Assembly: GCA_028554755.1 (NCBI GenBank)
Contig: JAPTOF010000031.1
Span: 1,531,001-1,595,000 of the forward strand
Length of the DNA stretch: 64,000 bases
Origin: Cordia subcordata
Lineage: Eukaryota > Streptophyta > Magnoliopsida > Boraginales > Cordiaceae
Direction: 5' to 3'
Shown here: piece after piece, positions 32,151-46,036 of the stretch
How the letters are laid out: each line of letters opens with the position of its first letter
Numbering within the stretch: position 1 is the stretch's first letter
Position numbers and translations under genes: made by a program
Notes under the pieces: generated by a model
Told to the model about the DNA's origin: nothing
What the model saw: the letters and a program-made list of their open reading frames with translations, nothing else
The model's database searches: none

Positions 32151-33899
32151 TGAAAATTTATTTTCAAATATAGATTTATTTTCTATATATCTTGAATCTA
32201 TTTTGAAATAAAACAATACTAAATAATTGTATGTTTGTTCTTACAACACAGACGGGTAAGAGTTACTCAACTCATACAATCCTTACTATCGTATAAGTCA
32301 AAATAAATTTCATATTCTTTCAAGACTTTATTAATATCATTTCAAAATATTATTCTTTTGAAATTATTTTGTAAAACAAAAATTTAATAAATTTGATATA
32401 ACAAGTTTTCAGAAATTATTTTCTTTATGAAATTAATTTTTCAGTATAAAATTTATTTTTTTATACTTTAGATTTCATGCCAAATATAACTACTTTCAAA
32501 ATATTATAATTTTGAAATCAAACAAATATATTTGGTCTCCCAAATTTCAAATAATATTCGCAATTTAAATCTTATCTTTATATTGAATATATTGATTTCT
32601 ATGTATTTATATTAATACATAACTTTGCAACAAAAAATAAATCCTTTTTTGTTTTAATCAATTTCCAAAATATGATTATTTTGAAATTTCATTATTAAAT
32701 CAAATTAATAAATTTGATTCAATTAATAATTTTAAGTATTTCAAAATTTATTTCAAATATCATAAACAAATAAGTTTATGATCCATTATTAGGATTTTAT
32801 CAAAATTAAGATTTTATTAAAATCTTTTTGAGATAAATGAATCTTCTCAAGATATATTCATAAACAAACCAAAATTCTTTTTATAGAATTTTTCAAGACT
32901 TATAATCTTTGGATTTAACTTTTCAAATCATTCATTCTTTTCACCAATGAATATTGAAAATAAATCAAAATCAAAATCTTTATTTAGATTTTCAATCAAC
33001 TTTTGATTTTTGAAATTTCACGTTATAAGTGAAAATAACTTATAAAAATATATTAGAAATCTTTTCAAGATTTTCTTGAACAAATAAACTAGATACAGTT
33101 TATAATTAAACCAAATTAGTTTATAAGAATATTTTGATTCTTAAAATTTCATATGTGAATCAAACCAATAAATTCTTATAGAATTTTTCAAACATATTGT
33201 TTTGGTAATTTTCAAAACATATTGTTTCAAAATCAAAATCTCTGTATTTGAAATCAGAGTTATCTGTCATCACAATGAGTTTATAAAACTGATTCCATAA
33301 ACCCTTTCCAGAGCTTCTTCATCATGAACTTATCTTTCATGACCTTCCTGAAACTTCAGTTTCTGCTGATATCCACTTTTATTCTTTTGAATACCTTTCA
33401 CTCAATATGTAAGTGTTTCACTCATATCCCTCAGTATATATAAAAGAGTATTTTCTGGATAGATAACACAAACCAAATAAAAAGGTTTTCAACATATCTT
33501 GAAATATTTTTCAAAACAAATATAACGTTTTGAAGTAATTCAAAAACCAATAAAACTGACATTGTTTTTTCTAGTACTTAATTGAGTACCATTGGTTGAA
33601 ATAATCACAAATTATATTTGTGTTCAATAAATCTCATATTCTGTTTTCAGAATAAAACATTTAATTCTTTTCTTTTATTAAAACTCTTTTCTTTTCATAA
33701 GAATTAAGAGATTTTATTATTATTTCAAACCTAAATTCTTTTCGAATTTTTTCAACTTATAAAAGTTGAGGGTTTTCATCAAATTTTTCAAACCTAAATT
33801 CCTTACGAATTTTTTCAACTTATATTAAAGTTGAGGCTTTTTCATTTTGGATTTTCTTTGTTAGATCCAATATTATAATTTGAATCTTACTTCAAATTA
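32151..33899 (-). other. Hairpin-rich non-coding region, B copy 3
   Basis: Inverted counterpart of 13507-15239 and collinear with it. No gene. The stems seen in B1 (for example ATCATAAAC...GTTTATGAT and CACAAAT...ATTTGTG) are all present. Confidence 0.75.
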
Positions 33900-36084
33900 T
33901 TATGCACAATTTTCTGAATTGTGTTTTCCTAACCTATTCGTTAGTTTTGAATTATCTTCTCTTCTACGAAGATTTATTGAATTGTTCTGATTATTTATTT
34001 CAGAATTAATTAAATCTTTAGATTTAATTTCCTTAAATTTCTTAAGGTTATTCTGAATTAATATTTTTTCCTCAGAGTTAAATATTGAATTTTTAACTTT
34101 ATTAAATTCAATATTATCATTTGATTTCTTATTCAAATTGATATCTTTCTTTGAATTATCTTTCAAAGATTTCTTATCTGTTCTTAATTCAATATTATCA
34201 ATTGAATTCTTTAGATAACTATTTTCATTTGAATTATTATTCAAATTATTATTTTCTTCAAATTGTATTTTATTCATACAATTTTCAAATCTTGAAATAT
34301 TTCCAGTAATTTTATCTGGACTAATATTCAATTCATAACTTTTATTATCAAAGTTATTTCCTTGTTGAATATTCTCTGAATTTAATTGTATTTTATTACA
34401 ATTTTGACAATCCAAATTATTTTCAGATTTACTTTCAACAGATTGATTATCTGATTCAGATTCTTCTGAACAAATATTCAAAATATAACTTTCCCTATTA
34501 AAGTTATTATTTTCCTCATAATTTTGGTAATCTTCATAATACCAAATTTCATTTTCAGAATTATATCCTTCATCTGAATTATTATTTTCAGATTTAATTT
34601 CTTCCTGAAATTTTTCAGAATTAATCTGTTTATTAGAATTATTATCTAATTCTCTTAATTTAGAATTATATTTCTTTTCTGAATTATCAACCTTAATAAT
34701 TTCTAAGGTTTCCAGATTTTCTAGATTTAAATCCTTATTTGTTAAAATATTAGAAGTATTTTTTTCTTCTAATTTATCTTTTCCTTCAGAATCAAATTCT
34801 TTATTAGAATTTATACTCTCAGAATTAGAGTCAACTGATTCTGTATAATATTCTATTTCATTAGAATTTTCTTTATTTTCAAAACTTTCAAATTTTTGAA
34901 AATTATCTTTAAGATATTTTAAAGATTTATATATTTTTCTCTCATTCTTATCCTCAATAATATTTAAGGATTCAGATTCATAATTTTCTGAATTTTCAGA
35001 ATTTTCAGAAGTATAAGAATCATTTACTTCTGCCTTAATAACAATTTCAATTAATTCTGTTTGAATATTGTTATCAACTTTTAATTTATTTATTTTTTCC
35101 ATTTTTCTTCTTGCCCAACACATATAAGTATTATGGGTAATTTTTCCACAAAATTCACATGGTTTATTTTTCTTTTTTGGTTTATATTCACCAAGTTTAT
35201 TTAATTCTTCAATTTTTTGTTTTTTAGCTTCAATTCTAAGCTGTTTCCTCATCTGTTTTCTTTCTATTTGACGAGGTGATAATTTTTTATGTTTATAAAG
35301 TTTCTTCTTTTTATTAGAAGACTCTTACATTTCTATTTCTTTTCCAGATTCTTTTTCATCATCTGAAAAACTTATTAAATCTCCAATTTGATTTTTTATT
35401 AAATCAGAATTGTGATTACCTTTTTGTTTCTTTTTCTTCTTAGATTTTTTTATAATAATCTAAAATTTCTTTTTCTTTTTCTGATAAGGTTATATTCTTA
35501 TCTTTTTTATCTTTAAGAATTTTATATTCTTGTTTTCTTTGTTCTTTTTTCAATTCTCTACGTCTTTTATTTTTCTGACGTCTTTTTTCTTTATCTTTAT
35601 CAGATAAAACTTCTATTCCATCTTCTCGCAATAATTTATATAATTGCTTCATTCTTTTCTGTTTAGCTTTTATTTTAGCTTTTCTTATTTCTTTCTTTTT
35701 CTCATGATCTTTATATTGCATGAGTACTTTTCCTAAAACATTTAATTTAGGAGTTAATTGTTTCTTATAAAACCAAGGAACAAAATCTATTATTTGATTT
35801 CTCCTTTCTAATTCATTATAGAATTCTTCCTGAAGATTTTTTCTTTCTGCTAAATCTGTATTTTTAGCAAACCAATCCCTAAATTCTTGATATTTAGGTG
35901 TATTAAATTCATTCTGAATTTGTTTTCTAGCCCTACTTCCTGGACTAAAATCAATCTTATATTGATTTGTATTATTATCAAAATAATAATAATCACTAGG
36001 AATAGATTCTTCCTTTCTGATATTATTAGACTGAATTGAAAACATATATTTTTCAAATAAATGAACATTTGAAAATATTGACAT
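33900..36084 (-). pseudogene. B Gag-like ORF, copy 3
   Basis: ATG at 36084 (MSIFSNVHLF). Shared domain, basic helix region, CCHC knuckle at 35159-35118 and acidic tail, in the same order as copy 1. Broken at about 35448 by an extra T in a T-run and near 35327 by a changed CAG site that makes a stop; open from 35252 to the end at 33900. A short in-frame deletion near 34383 removes a few residues. Confidence 0.87.
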
Positions 36085-36165
36085 GATCAAATTTTTCGAT
36101 CAAAAACACAGACGGATTAAAGCAATAGCAAAATATCATAACAACATACCTTTCAGATCATGTTT

Positions 36166-36182
36166 CCATGGCTCTGATACCA
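36166..36182 (-). promoter_or_regulatory. Primer binding site, B copy 3
   Basis: Perfect complement of TGGTATCAGAGCCATGG, 80 or so bases upstream of the Gag ATG. Confidence 0.85.
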
Positions 36183-36697
36183 AACTACGTACTGAGGCCC
36201 AGATGATAAGCCGCAAATATCTTTCAGCCGTGGACATAGATTAGCCCTTAAGCTTAAGCTCTATTTCTGGTTAACAACTAGATCGAAGGAACTTACAGCC
36301 ATCATACAAATATTTCTCTGCGGAACCTTTCAGCCCTTCAAACGCCTTTTCAAACAACAACAATGGCAACTGGGCAATTATTCCATCGAGACGTACATGT
36401 ATATAAGGCATGCTAAGATCTTGTTGTTATCAAGAAATATATCCTACTCTCAAGAAATAATCATGACAGCGGAGTATTTGAGAGTTATCCTTAAGGTCTG
36501 AGTAATATAGCTTAAAGCACGCTACTATGGTATGTTGATATTACCATAATCCATCCTGATCTCTACCCCATATTAGGGCAGATCATGAACAAAATATTTT
36601 CAAAATTTCAAAATATTATTGAGAAATAAATATTTTTAGAATTTCTTTTTTCTCTCCTCTTTATCTCTTCTCCTACTTACAATGCATCCGAGTCTTT
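36183..36697 (-). promoter_or_regulatory. B leader, copy 3
   Basis: Collinear with 10723-11230 in inverse orientation, including the CTTAAGCTTAAG palindrome and TATGGTA...TACCATA hairpin. Confidence 0.75.
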
Positions 36698-36855
36698 CTT
36701 TTATAGACAATTGATGTGCTCGGACTTCAAAAACAATCAAAAACAATTTTTCCACGGATTCCAAATATTTCAGATCCGCAGACACATCCTATCTACAAAC
36801 AGTAAAAGTAAATTACTGTTTATGAACAGTAATTTCCACTATCTATGAATAGTAG
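36698..36855 (-). promoter_or_regulatory. B promoter, copy 3
   Basis: TATA complement at 36698-36707; the stem-loop pair lies at about 36815-36855. It drives leftwards into an otherwise complete leader and Gag. Confidence 0.72.
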
Positions 36856-38089
36856 AACTGTTTGCACTATTTGCCTTTGTCAATATTCAGCAAATCTGAT
36901 ATCTTTTTTGTCTTTGTCTTGATACGACAAATCTTCCTCAGATTCCTTCTTCAGCTTCTTATACAGCTCAGCATTATTGATACAGCTTCTTGTCAATTCT
37001 TCTCAATACACAGCTGTAATATACCCATCAGCATTATCAGCTTCTTTTTGATTTTATCATGATTTATTATCATGACCCAGCATCATCATTAACCATTATG
37101 ACCGCTTTCACCACTGTCATCATAACAGTTACTATTCTTTTTCCCAAACTTTATCTCGTTCAGAATATTATGTCAGCAACCAAATTATTAGGTTCTGTTC
37201 ATCATCTTCCTCAACAATCATTTTGTCCATGATCGTCAATGTATATGATCTTCAATCATTCTTATGAATGATTCCATAATTCTTCTTCTTCTTCAATCAT
37301 CATTATGAATGATTCTTCAATTTCTTCTTTCTGAATTATTTCAGAAATTCTTCAACTGATTCTTTCTGTAGTAGTACATATATGCTACCACCTTCAAAAC
37401 TGCAATCCTTCATTGTTCTATATTTGAACAACTTTGTCTTCTGTCCTTGTCATCATTCAATAAGGCTGGTTGTCATATCATCAGTAAATATAACTGATCT
37501 TCATCCTCATCAGTAATCCATGTACTGATATTTCATTAATTTGATTTAATAATGAAATTTCAAAATAATCATATTTTGGAAATTGATTAAAACAAAAAAG
37601 ATTTATTTTTTGTTGCAAAGTTATGTATTAATATAAATACATAGAAATCAATATATTCAATATAAAGATAAGATTTATATTGCGAATATTATTTGAAATT
37701 TGGGAGACCAAATATATTTGTTTGATTTCAAAATTATAATATTTTGAAAGTAGTTATATTTGGCATAAAATCTAAAGTATAAAAAAATAAATTTTATACT
37801 GAAAAATTAATTTCTATTAAAGAAAATAATTTTTGAAAACTTGTTATATCAAATTTATTAAATTTGAGTTTTACAAAATAATTTCAAAAGAATAATATTT
37901 TGAAATGATTTTAATAAATTCTTGAAAGAATATGAAATTTATTTTGACTTATACGATAGTAAGGATTGTATGAGTTGAGTAACTCTTACCCGTCTGTGTT
38001 GTAAGAACAAACATACAATTATTTAGTATTGTTTTATTTCAAAATAGATTCAAGATATATAGAAAATAAATCTATATTTGAAAATAAAT

Positions 38090-38318
38090 TTTCAATGATG
38101 AATTTTTGCAAAAAATAATTTTGTGTTTACCCACTGAAGAGGGGTTAGAATACTCTACAGCTAGTCCTCTTAGACCAGTGAGAGGTAAAGACAAATCAAT
38201 TCTGGTTATAGTTGGAGGTTTACTAAAAACTTCTGAAAATCCTATTCAACTGGGAGAAAAGTTGAGTATTTACTTTTCAACTGGAAGAAAAGTTGAGAAA
38301 CAAACTAATAGAGTTTGA
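38090..38318 (+). CDS. Conserved small frame, B copy 4 (first)
   Basis: Open counterpart of 15240-15479. Here the preceding bases read TTTTCAATGATGAATTTTTG, and still no in-frame ATG precedes it. Confidence 0.35.
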
Positions 38319-39500
38319 AAAGAAAATCCCAGAGATATGAAAAGGAATAGTGTGAAAAAATATTCTGAGAAAAATATTCTGAGAAGTGCAAAAATATTCT
38401 GAGAGAATAAAAATTCAGAGTGGAAAAAGTATTTCTAAAATCAAGAAAAAATATTTCTGCAAAAATATTGAGAGAAAATCAGAAATAAGAATTTTGGAAA
38501 GAAGAAGTTTCTGTTAGAAGATTAAGCTGTTACAGGTACTTCAAGGAAAATTATCAGAAACTGAATGTCATACCGTTGCCGAATTTGAAGATTTGAGATG
38601 GCGTTAGGGTGTTAAGCGAAAGTGGTAATTGATACTTTCCTACATGAGTAAATCCTAGACAGTAATATTTTCTGAGAAAATTCGGAAAGGAAAAATTCAA
38701 ATTCTGAAAAAAGAAAAATTTGCAGAAGAAAAGAAAAAAATGAATTTCTTGAAAAATTCAGAAATAATCTGAAAGATGAAAAAAAAAAAAAAAAACAATG
38801 AAATGTCAGTACATGGATTACTGATGAAGATGAAGATCAGTTATATTTACTGATGATATGAAAACCAGCCTTATTGAATGATGATAAGGACAGAAGACAA
38901 AGTTGTTCAAATATAGAACAATGAAGGATTGCAGTTTTGAAGGTGGTAGCATATATGTACTACTACAGAAAGAATCAGTTGAAGAAATTTTTGAAATAAT
39001 TCAGAAAGAAGAAATTGAAGAATCATTCATAATGATGATTGAAGAAGAAGAATTATGGAATCATTCATAAGAATGATTGAAGATCATACACATTGACGAT
39101 CATGGAGAAAATGATTGTTGAGGAAGATGATGAACAGAACCTAATAATTTGGTTGCTGACATAATATTCGAGCGAGATAAAGTTTGGGAAAAGAATAGCA
39201 ATCGTTATGATGGCGGTGGTGAAAGCGGTCATAATGGTTAATGATGATCTTTGAGTCATGATAATAAATCATGATAAAATCAAAAAGAAAGCTGATAATG
39301 CTGGTACAGATTTCAACAGCGAAAAGAATCGACAAGAAGCTGTATCAATAATGCTGAGCTGTATAAGAAGCAGAAGAAGGAATCTGATGAAGATTTGTCG
39401 TATCAAGACAAAGACAAAGAAGATATCAGATTTGCTGAATATTGACAAAAGGCAAATAGTTGCAAATAGTGCAAACAGTTCTACTATTCATAGATAGTGG
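38319..39500 (+). other. B 3' region, copy 4 (first)
   Basis: Non-coding. A damaged 63-codon ORF lies at about 38920-39070, with a shortened Glu run. The stretch contains the conserved GGCGTTAGGGTG block and the TCATGAT...ATCATGA hairpin. Confidence 0.6.
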
Positions 39501-39504
39501 AATT

Positions 39505-39642
39505 TACTGTTCATAAACAGTAATTTACTTTTACTGTTTGTAGATAGGATGTGTCTGCGGATCTGAAATATTTGGAATCCGTGGGAAAATTGTTTTTGAT
39601 TGTTTTTGAAGTCCGAGAGCACCACCCAACTGTCTATAAAAG
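39505..39642 (+). promoter_or_regulatory. B promoter, copy 4 (first)
   Basis: Stem-loop TTACTGTT...AACAGTAA and TATA at 39633-39642. The sequence between them is a variant (ACCACCCAACTG before TGTC). Confidence 0.72.
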
Positions 39643-40158
39643 AAAGACTCATCGGATGGAAGAACCAACCAAGAGAGAAAGAAAGAGAAAAAAGAGAGAA
39701 ATTGTAAATTTTTATTTCTCAATAATATTTTGAAATTTTGAAAATATTTTGTTCATGATCTGCCCTAATATGGGGTAGAGATCAGGATGGATTATGGTAA
39801 TATCAACATACCATAGTAGCGTGCTTTAAGCTATATTACTCAGACCTTGAGGATAACTCTCAAATACTCCGCTGTCATGATTATTTCTTGAGAGTAGGAT
39901 ATATTTCTTGATAACAACAAGATCTTAGCATGCCTTATATACATGTACGTCTCGATGGAATAATTGCCCAGTTGCCATTGTTGTTGTTTGAAAAGGCGTT
40001 TGAAGGGCTGAAAGGTTCCGCAGAGAAATATTTGTATGATGGCTGTAAGTTCCTTTGATCTAGTTGTTAACCAGAAATAGAGCTTAAGCTTAAGGGCTAA
40101 TCTATGTTCGTGGCTGAATGTTATTTGCGGCTTATCATCTGGGTCTCAGTACGTAGTT
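39643..40158 (+). promoter_or_regulatory. B leader, copy 4
   Basis: Full leader up to the primer site. The first bases differ (CATCGGATGGAAG in place of GGATGCATTG), as in copy 5, which defines a leader subtype. Confidence 0.75.
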
Positions 40159-40175
40159 TGGTATCAGAGCCATGG
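40159..40175 (+). promoter_or_regulatory. Primer binding site, B copy 4
   Basis: TGGTATCAGAGCCATGG, perfect tRNA-iMet site, followed by the Gag ATG at 40257. Confidence 0.88.
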
Positions 40176-40256
40176 AAACATGATCTGTAAGGTATGTTGT
40201 TATGATATTTTGCTATTGCTTTAATCCATCTGTGTTTTTGATCGAAAATTTTGATC

Positions 40257-42435
40257 ATGTCATCAATATTTTCAAATTCTCAAATATTTGAAAAATATAT
40301 GTTTTCAATTCAGTCTGATAATCTCAGAAAGGAAGAATCTATTCCTAGTGATTATTATTATTTTGATAATAATACAAATCAATATAAGATTGATTTTAGT
40401 CCAGGAAGTAGGGCTAGAAAACAAATTCAAAATGAATTTAATACACCTAAATATCAAGAATTTAGGGATTGGTTTGCTAAAAATACAGATTTAGCAGAAA
40501 GGAAAAATCTTCAGGAAGAATTCTATAATGAATTAAAAAGGAGAAATCAAATAATAGATTTTGTTCCTTGGTTTTATAGGAAACAATTAACTCCTAAATT
40601 AAATGTTTTAGGAAAAGTACTCATGCAATATAAGGATCATGAGGAAAAGAAGGAAATAAGAAAAGCTAAAATAAAAGCTAAACAGGAAAGAATGAAGCAA
40701 TTACATAAATTATTGCGAGAAAATGGAATAGAAGTTTTATCTGATAAAGATAAAGAAAAAAGACGTCAGAAAAATAAAAGACGTAGAGAATTGAAGAAAT
40801 TAAAAAGAAAACAAGAATATAAAATTCTTAAAGATAAAAAAAGATAAGAATATAACCTTATCAGAAAAAGAAAAAGAAATTTTAGATTATTATAAAAAAT
40901 CTAAGAAGAAAAAGAAACAAAAAGGTAATCACAATTCTGATTTAATAAAAAATCAAATTGGAGATTTAATAAGTTTTTCAGATGATGAAAAAGAATCTGA
41001 AAAGAAATAGAAATGTAAGAGTCTTCTAATAAGAAGAAGAAAGTTTATAAACATAAAAATTATCACCTCACAAATAGAAAGAAAACAGATGAGGAAACAG
41101 CTTAGAATTGAAGCTAAAAAACAAAAAATTGAAGAATTAAAGAAACTTGGTGAATATAAATCAAAAAAGAAAAATAAACCATGTGAATTTTGTGGAAAAA
41201 TTACCCATAATACTTATATGTGTTGGGCAAGAAGAAAAATGGAAAAAATAAATAAATTAAAAGTTGATAACAATATTCAAACAAAATTAATTGAAATTGT
41301 TCTTAAGGCAGAAGTAAATGATTCTTACACTTCTGAAAATTCAGAAAATTATGAATCTGAATCCTTAAATATTATTGAGGATAAGAATGAGAGAAAAATA
41401 TATAAATCTTTAAAATATCTTAAAGATAATTTCAAAACCTTTGAAAGTTTTGAAAATAAGGAAAATTTTAATAAATTGGAATATTTTACAGAATTAGTTG
41501 ACTCTAATTCTGAGAGTATAAATTCTAATAAAGAATTTGATTCTGAAGGACAAGATAAATTAGAAGAAAAAAATATTTCTAATATTTTAACAAATAAGGA
41601 TTTAAATCTAGAAAATCTGGAAACCTTAGAAATTATTAAGGTTGATAATTCAGAAAAGTTATATAATTCTGAATTAAGAGAATTAGATAATAATTCTAAT
41701 GAACAGATTAATTCTGAAAAATTTCAGGAAGAAAATAAATCTGAAAATATCAATTCAGATGAAGGATATAATTCTGAAAATGAAATTTGGTATTATGAAG
41801 ATTACCAAAATTATGAGAATAACTTTAATCAAGAAAGTTATATTTTGCATATTTGTTCAGAAGAATCTGAATCAGATAATCAATCTGTTGAAAGTAAATC
41901 TGAAAATAATTTGGATTGTCAAAATTGTAATAAAATACAATGTCCTGAATTATTAAATTCAGAGAATATTCAACAAGGAAATAACTTTGATAATAAAAGT
42001 TATGAATTGAATATTAGTCCAGATAAAATTACTGGAAATATTTCAAGATTTAAAAATTGTATGAATAAAATACAATTTGAAGAAAATAATAATTTGAATA
42101 ATAATTCAAATGAAAATAGTTATCTGAAGAATTCAATTGATAATATTGAATTAAGAACAGATAAGAAATCTTTGAAAGATAATTCAAAGAAAGATATCAA
42201 TTTGAATAAGAAATCAAATGATAATATTGAATTTAATAAAGTTAAAAATTCAATATTTGATTCTGAGGAAAAAATATTAATTCAGAATAACCTTAAGAAA
42301 TTTAAGGAAATTAAATCTAAAGATTTAATTAATTCTGAAATAAATAATCAGAACAATTCAATAAATCTTCGTAAAAGAGAAGATAATTCAAAACTAACGA
42401 ATAGGTTAGGAAAACACAATTCAGAAAAATTGTGA
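40257..42435 (+). pseudogene. B Gag-like ORF, copy 4
   Basis: ATG at 40257, stop at 42433-42435, about 725 codons if read through. The CCHC knuckle is at 41182-41223. Breaks: an extra A in an A-run at about 40840, and a changed CAG site near 41010 giving a stop. From 41089 to the end the frame is open. Domain order as in copy 1. Confidence 0.87.
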
Positions 42436-44146
42436 ATAATAATTTGAAGTAAGATTCAAATTATAATATTGAATCTAACAAAGAAAATCCAAAATGAAAA
42501 AGCCTCAACTTTAATATAAGTTGAAAAAATTCGTAAGGAATTTAGGTTTGAAAATTTGATGAAAACCCTCAACTTTTATAAGTTGGAAAAATTCGAAAAG
42601 AATTTAGGTTTGAAATAATAATAAAATCTCTTAATTCTTATAAAAAGAAAAGAGTTTTAATAAAAGAAAAGAATTAAATGTTTTATACTGAAAAACAGAA
42701 TATGAGATTTATTGAACACAAATATAATTTGTGATTATTTCAACCAATAGTACTCAATTAAGAACTAGAAAAAACAATGTCAGTTTTATTGGTTTTTGAA
42801 TTACTTCAAAACGTTATATTTGTTTTGAAAAATATTTCAAGATATGTTGAAAACCTTTTTATTTGGTTTGCGTTATCTATCCAGAAAATACTCTTTTATA
42901 TATACTGAGGGATATGAGTGAAACACTTACATATTGAGTGAAAGGTATTCAAAAGAATAGAAGTGGATATCGTGGCGAAGTTTCAGGAAGGTCATGAAAG
43001 ATAAGTTCATGATGAAGAAGCTCTGGAAAGGGTTTATGGAATCAGTTTTATAAACTGATTGTGATGACAGATAACTCTGATTTCAAATTCTGAGATTTTG
43101 ATTTTGAAACAATATGTTTTGAAAATTACCAAAACAATATGTTTGAAAAATTCTATAAGAATTTATTGGTTTGATTCACATATGAAATTTTAAGAATCAA
43201 AATATTCTTATAAACTAATTTGGTTTAATTATAAACTGTATCTAGTTTATTTGTTCAAGAAAATCTTGAAAAGATTTCTAATATATTTTATAAGTTATTT
43301 TCACTTATAACGTGAAATTTCAGAAATCAAAAGTTGATTGAAAACCTAAATAAAGATTTTGATTTTGATTTATTTTCAATATTCATTTGTGAAAAGAATG
43401 AATGATTTGAAAAGTTTAATCCAAAGATTATAAGTCTTGAAAAAATTCTATAAAAAGAATTTTGGTTTGTTTACGAATATATTTTGAGAAGATTTATTTA
43501 TCTCAAAAAGATTTTAATAAAATCTTAATTTTGATAAAATCTTAATAATGGATCATAAACTTATTTGTTTATGATATTTGAAATAAATTTTGAAATACTC
43601 AAAAGTATTAATTGCATCAAATTTATTATTTTGATTTAATAATGAAATTTCAAAATAATCATATTTTGGAAATTGATTAAAACAAAAAAGATTTTTTTTT
43701 GTTGCAAAGTTATGTATTAATATAAATACATAAAAACAATATATTCAATATAAAGATAAGATTTATATTGCGAATATTATTTGAAATTTGGGAAACCAAA
43801 TATATTTGTTTGATTTCAAAATTATAATATTTTGAAAGTAGTTATATTTGGCATAAAATCTAAAGTATAAAAAATAAATTTTATACTGAAAAATTAATTT
43901 CTGTTAAAGAAAATAATTTCTGAAAACTTGTTATATCAAATTTATTAAATTTGAGTTTTACAAAATAATTTCAAAAGAATAATATTTTGAAATGATTTTA
44001 ATAAAGTCTTGAAAGAATATGAAATTTATTTTGACTTATACGATAGTAAGGATTGTATGAGTTGAGAAACTCTTACCCGTCTGTGTTGTAAGAACAAACA
44101 TACAATTATTTAGTATTGTTTTATTTCAAAATAGATTCAAGATATA
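42436..44146 (+). other. Hairpin-rich non-coding region, B copy 4
   Basis: Collinear with 13507-15239. No gene. A CAG/CTG cluster at about 42968-42980 is scrambled compared with 14041-14058. Confidence 0.75.
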
Positions 44147-44404
44147 TTGAAAATAAATCTATATTTGAAAATAATTTTCAATGAGGAATTTTTGCAAAAA
44201 ATAATTTTGTGTTTACCCACTGAAGAGGGGTTAGAATACTCTACAGCTAGTCCTCTTAGACCAGTGAGAGGTAAAGACGAATCAATTCTGGTTATAGTTG
44301 GAGGTTTACTAAAAACTTCTGAAAATCCTATTCAACTGGGAGACAAGTTGAGTATTTACTTTTCAACTGGGAGAAAAGTTGAGAAACAAACTAATAGAGT
44401 TTGA
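44147..44404 (+). CDS. Conserved small frame, B copy 4 (second)
   Basis: Open counterpart of 15240-15479 with two substitutions (KDES and LGDK). No ATG. Confidence 0.35.
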   Translation: MKINLYLKIIFNEEFLQKIILCLPTEEGLEYSTASPLRPVRGKDESILVIVGGLLKTSENPIQLGDKLSIYFSTGRKVEKQTNRV

Positions 44405-45584
44405 AAAGAAAATCCCAGAGATATGAAAAGAAATAGTGTGAAAAATATTCTGAGAAAAATATTCTGAGAAGTGCAAAAATATTCTGAGAGAATAAAAATT
44501 CAGAGTGGAAAAAGTATTTTGAAAATCAAGAAAAAATATTTCTGCAAAAATATTGAGAGAAAATCAGAAATAAGAATTTTGGAAAGAAGAAGTTTCTGTT
44601 AGAAGATTAAGCTGTTACAGGTACTTCAAGGAAAATTATCAGAAACCAGAATGCTGTTACCCGTTGCCGAATTTGAAGATTTGAGATGGCGGCAGGGTGT
44701 TAAGCAAAAGTGGTAATTGATACTTTCCTACATGAGTAAATCCTAGACAGTAATATTTTCTGAGAAAATTCGGAAAGGAAAAATTCAAATTCTGAAAAAA
44801 GAAAAATTTGCAGAAGAAAAGAAAAAATGAATTTCTTGAAAAATTCAGAAATAATCTAAAAGATGAAAAGAAAAAAAAAAACAATGAAATGTCAGTACAT
44901 GGATTACTGATGAAGATGAAGATCAGTTATATTTACTGATGATATGAAAACCAGCCTTATTGAATGATGATAAGGACAGAAGACAAAGTTGTTCAAATAT
45001 AGAACAATGAAGGATTGAAGGTGGTAGCATATATGTACTACTACAGAAAGAATCAGTTGAAGAATTTCTGAAATAATTCAGAAAGAAGAAATTGAAGAAT
45101 CATTCATAATGATGATTGAAGAAGAAGAATTATGGAATCATTCATAAGAATGATTGAAGATCATATACATTGACGATCATGGAGAAAATGATTGTTGAGG
45201 AAGATGATGAACAGAACCTAATAATTTGGTTGCTGAAATAATAATTCTGAACGAGATAAAGTTTGGGAAAAAGAATAGTAACTGTTATGATGACAGTGGT
45301 GAAAGCGGTCATAATGGTTAATGATGATGCTGAGTCATGATTATAAATCATGATAAAATCAAAACGAAGCTGATAATGCTGATGGGTATATTACAGCTGT
45401 GTATTGAGAAGAATTGACAAGAAGCTGTATCAATAATGCTGAGCTGTATAAGAAGCTGAAGAAGGAATCTGAGGAAGATTTTTCATATCAAGACAAAGAC
45501 AAAGAAGATATCAGATTTGCTGAATATTGACAAAAGGCAAATAGTTGCAAATAGTGCAAACAGTTCTACTATTCATAGATAGTG

Positions 45585-46036
45585 GAATTTACTGTTCATA
45601 AACAGTAATTTACTTTTTACTGTTTGTAGATAGGATGTGTCTGCGGATCTGAAATATTTGGAATCCGTGGAAAAATTGTTTTGGATTGTTTTTGAAGTCC
45701 GAGCACATCAATTGTCTGTAAAAGAAAGACTCGGATGCATTGTAACCAAGAGAGAAAAAAAAGAAAAGAAGAGAGAAATTGTTAAAATATTTATTTCTCA
45801 ATAATATTTTGAAATTTTGAAAATATTTTGTTCATGATCTGCCCTAATATGGGGTAGAGATCAGGATGGATTATGGTAATATCAACATACCATAGTAGCG
45901 TGCTTTAAGCTATATTACTCAAACCTTGAGGATAATTCTCAAATACTCCGCTGTCATGATTATTTCTTGAGAGTAGGATATATTTCTTGATAACAACAAG
46001 ATCTTAGCATGCCTTATATACACATACGTCTCGATG
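45585..46036 (+). promoter_or_regulatory. Second B promoter of copy 4 with truncated leader
   Basis: The TATA box is altered to TCTGTAAAAG at 45715-45724. The leader is cut at 46036 (GATGGAATA), where inverted 3' region of copy 5 begins. A transcript would run into antisense B5 Gag. Confidence 0.7.

Larger units (their letters stand above)
31830..37536 (-). mobile_element. B copy 3, minus
   Basis: Read leftwards from 37536: 3' region with the damaged 63-codon ORF, promoter (TATA 36707-36698), leader, primer site (36182-36166), Gag (36084-33900), hairpin non-coding region (33899-32150), conserved small frame (about 32150-31927), ending at 31830. Because the 3' region appears at both ends, this is also a terminally redundant insertion, cut unevenly. 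Confidence 0.88.
37537..46036 (+). mobile_element. B copy 4, plus, 1.4 genome lengths
   Basis: Starts in the non-coding region, then small frame, 3' region, promoter, leader, primer site, Gag, non-coding region, small frame, 3' region, second promoter and partial leader, ending at 46036. The two leaders are 6079 bases apart. A head-to-tail over-length copy fits integration of a concatemer or circle product. It meets inverted copy 3 at 37536 and inverted copy 5 at 46036. Confidence 0.88.
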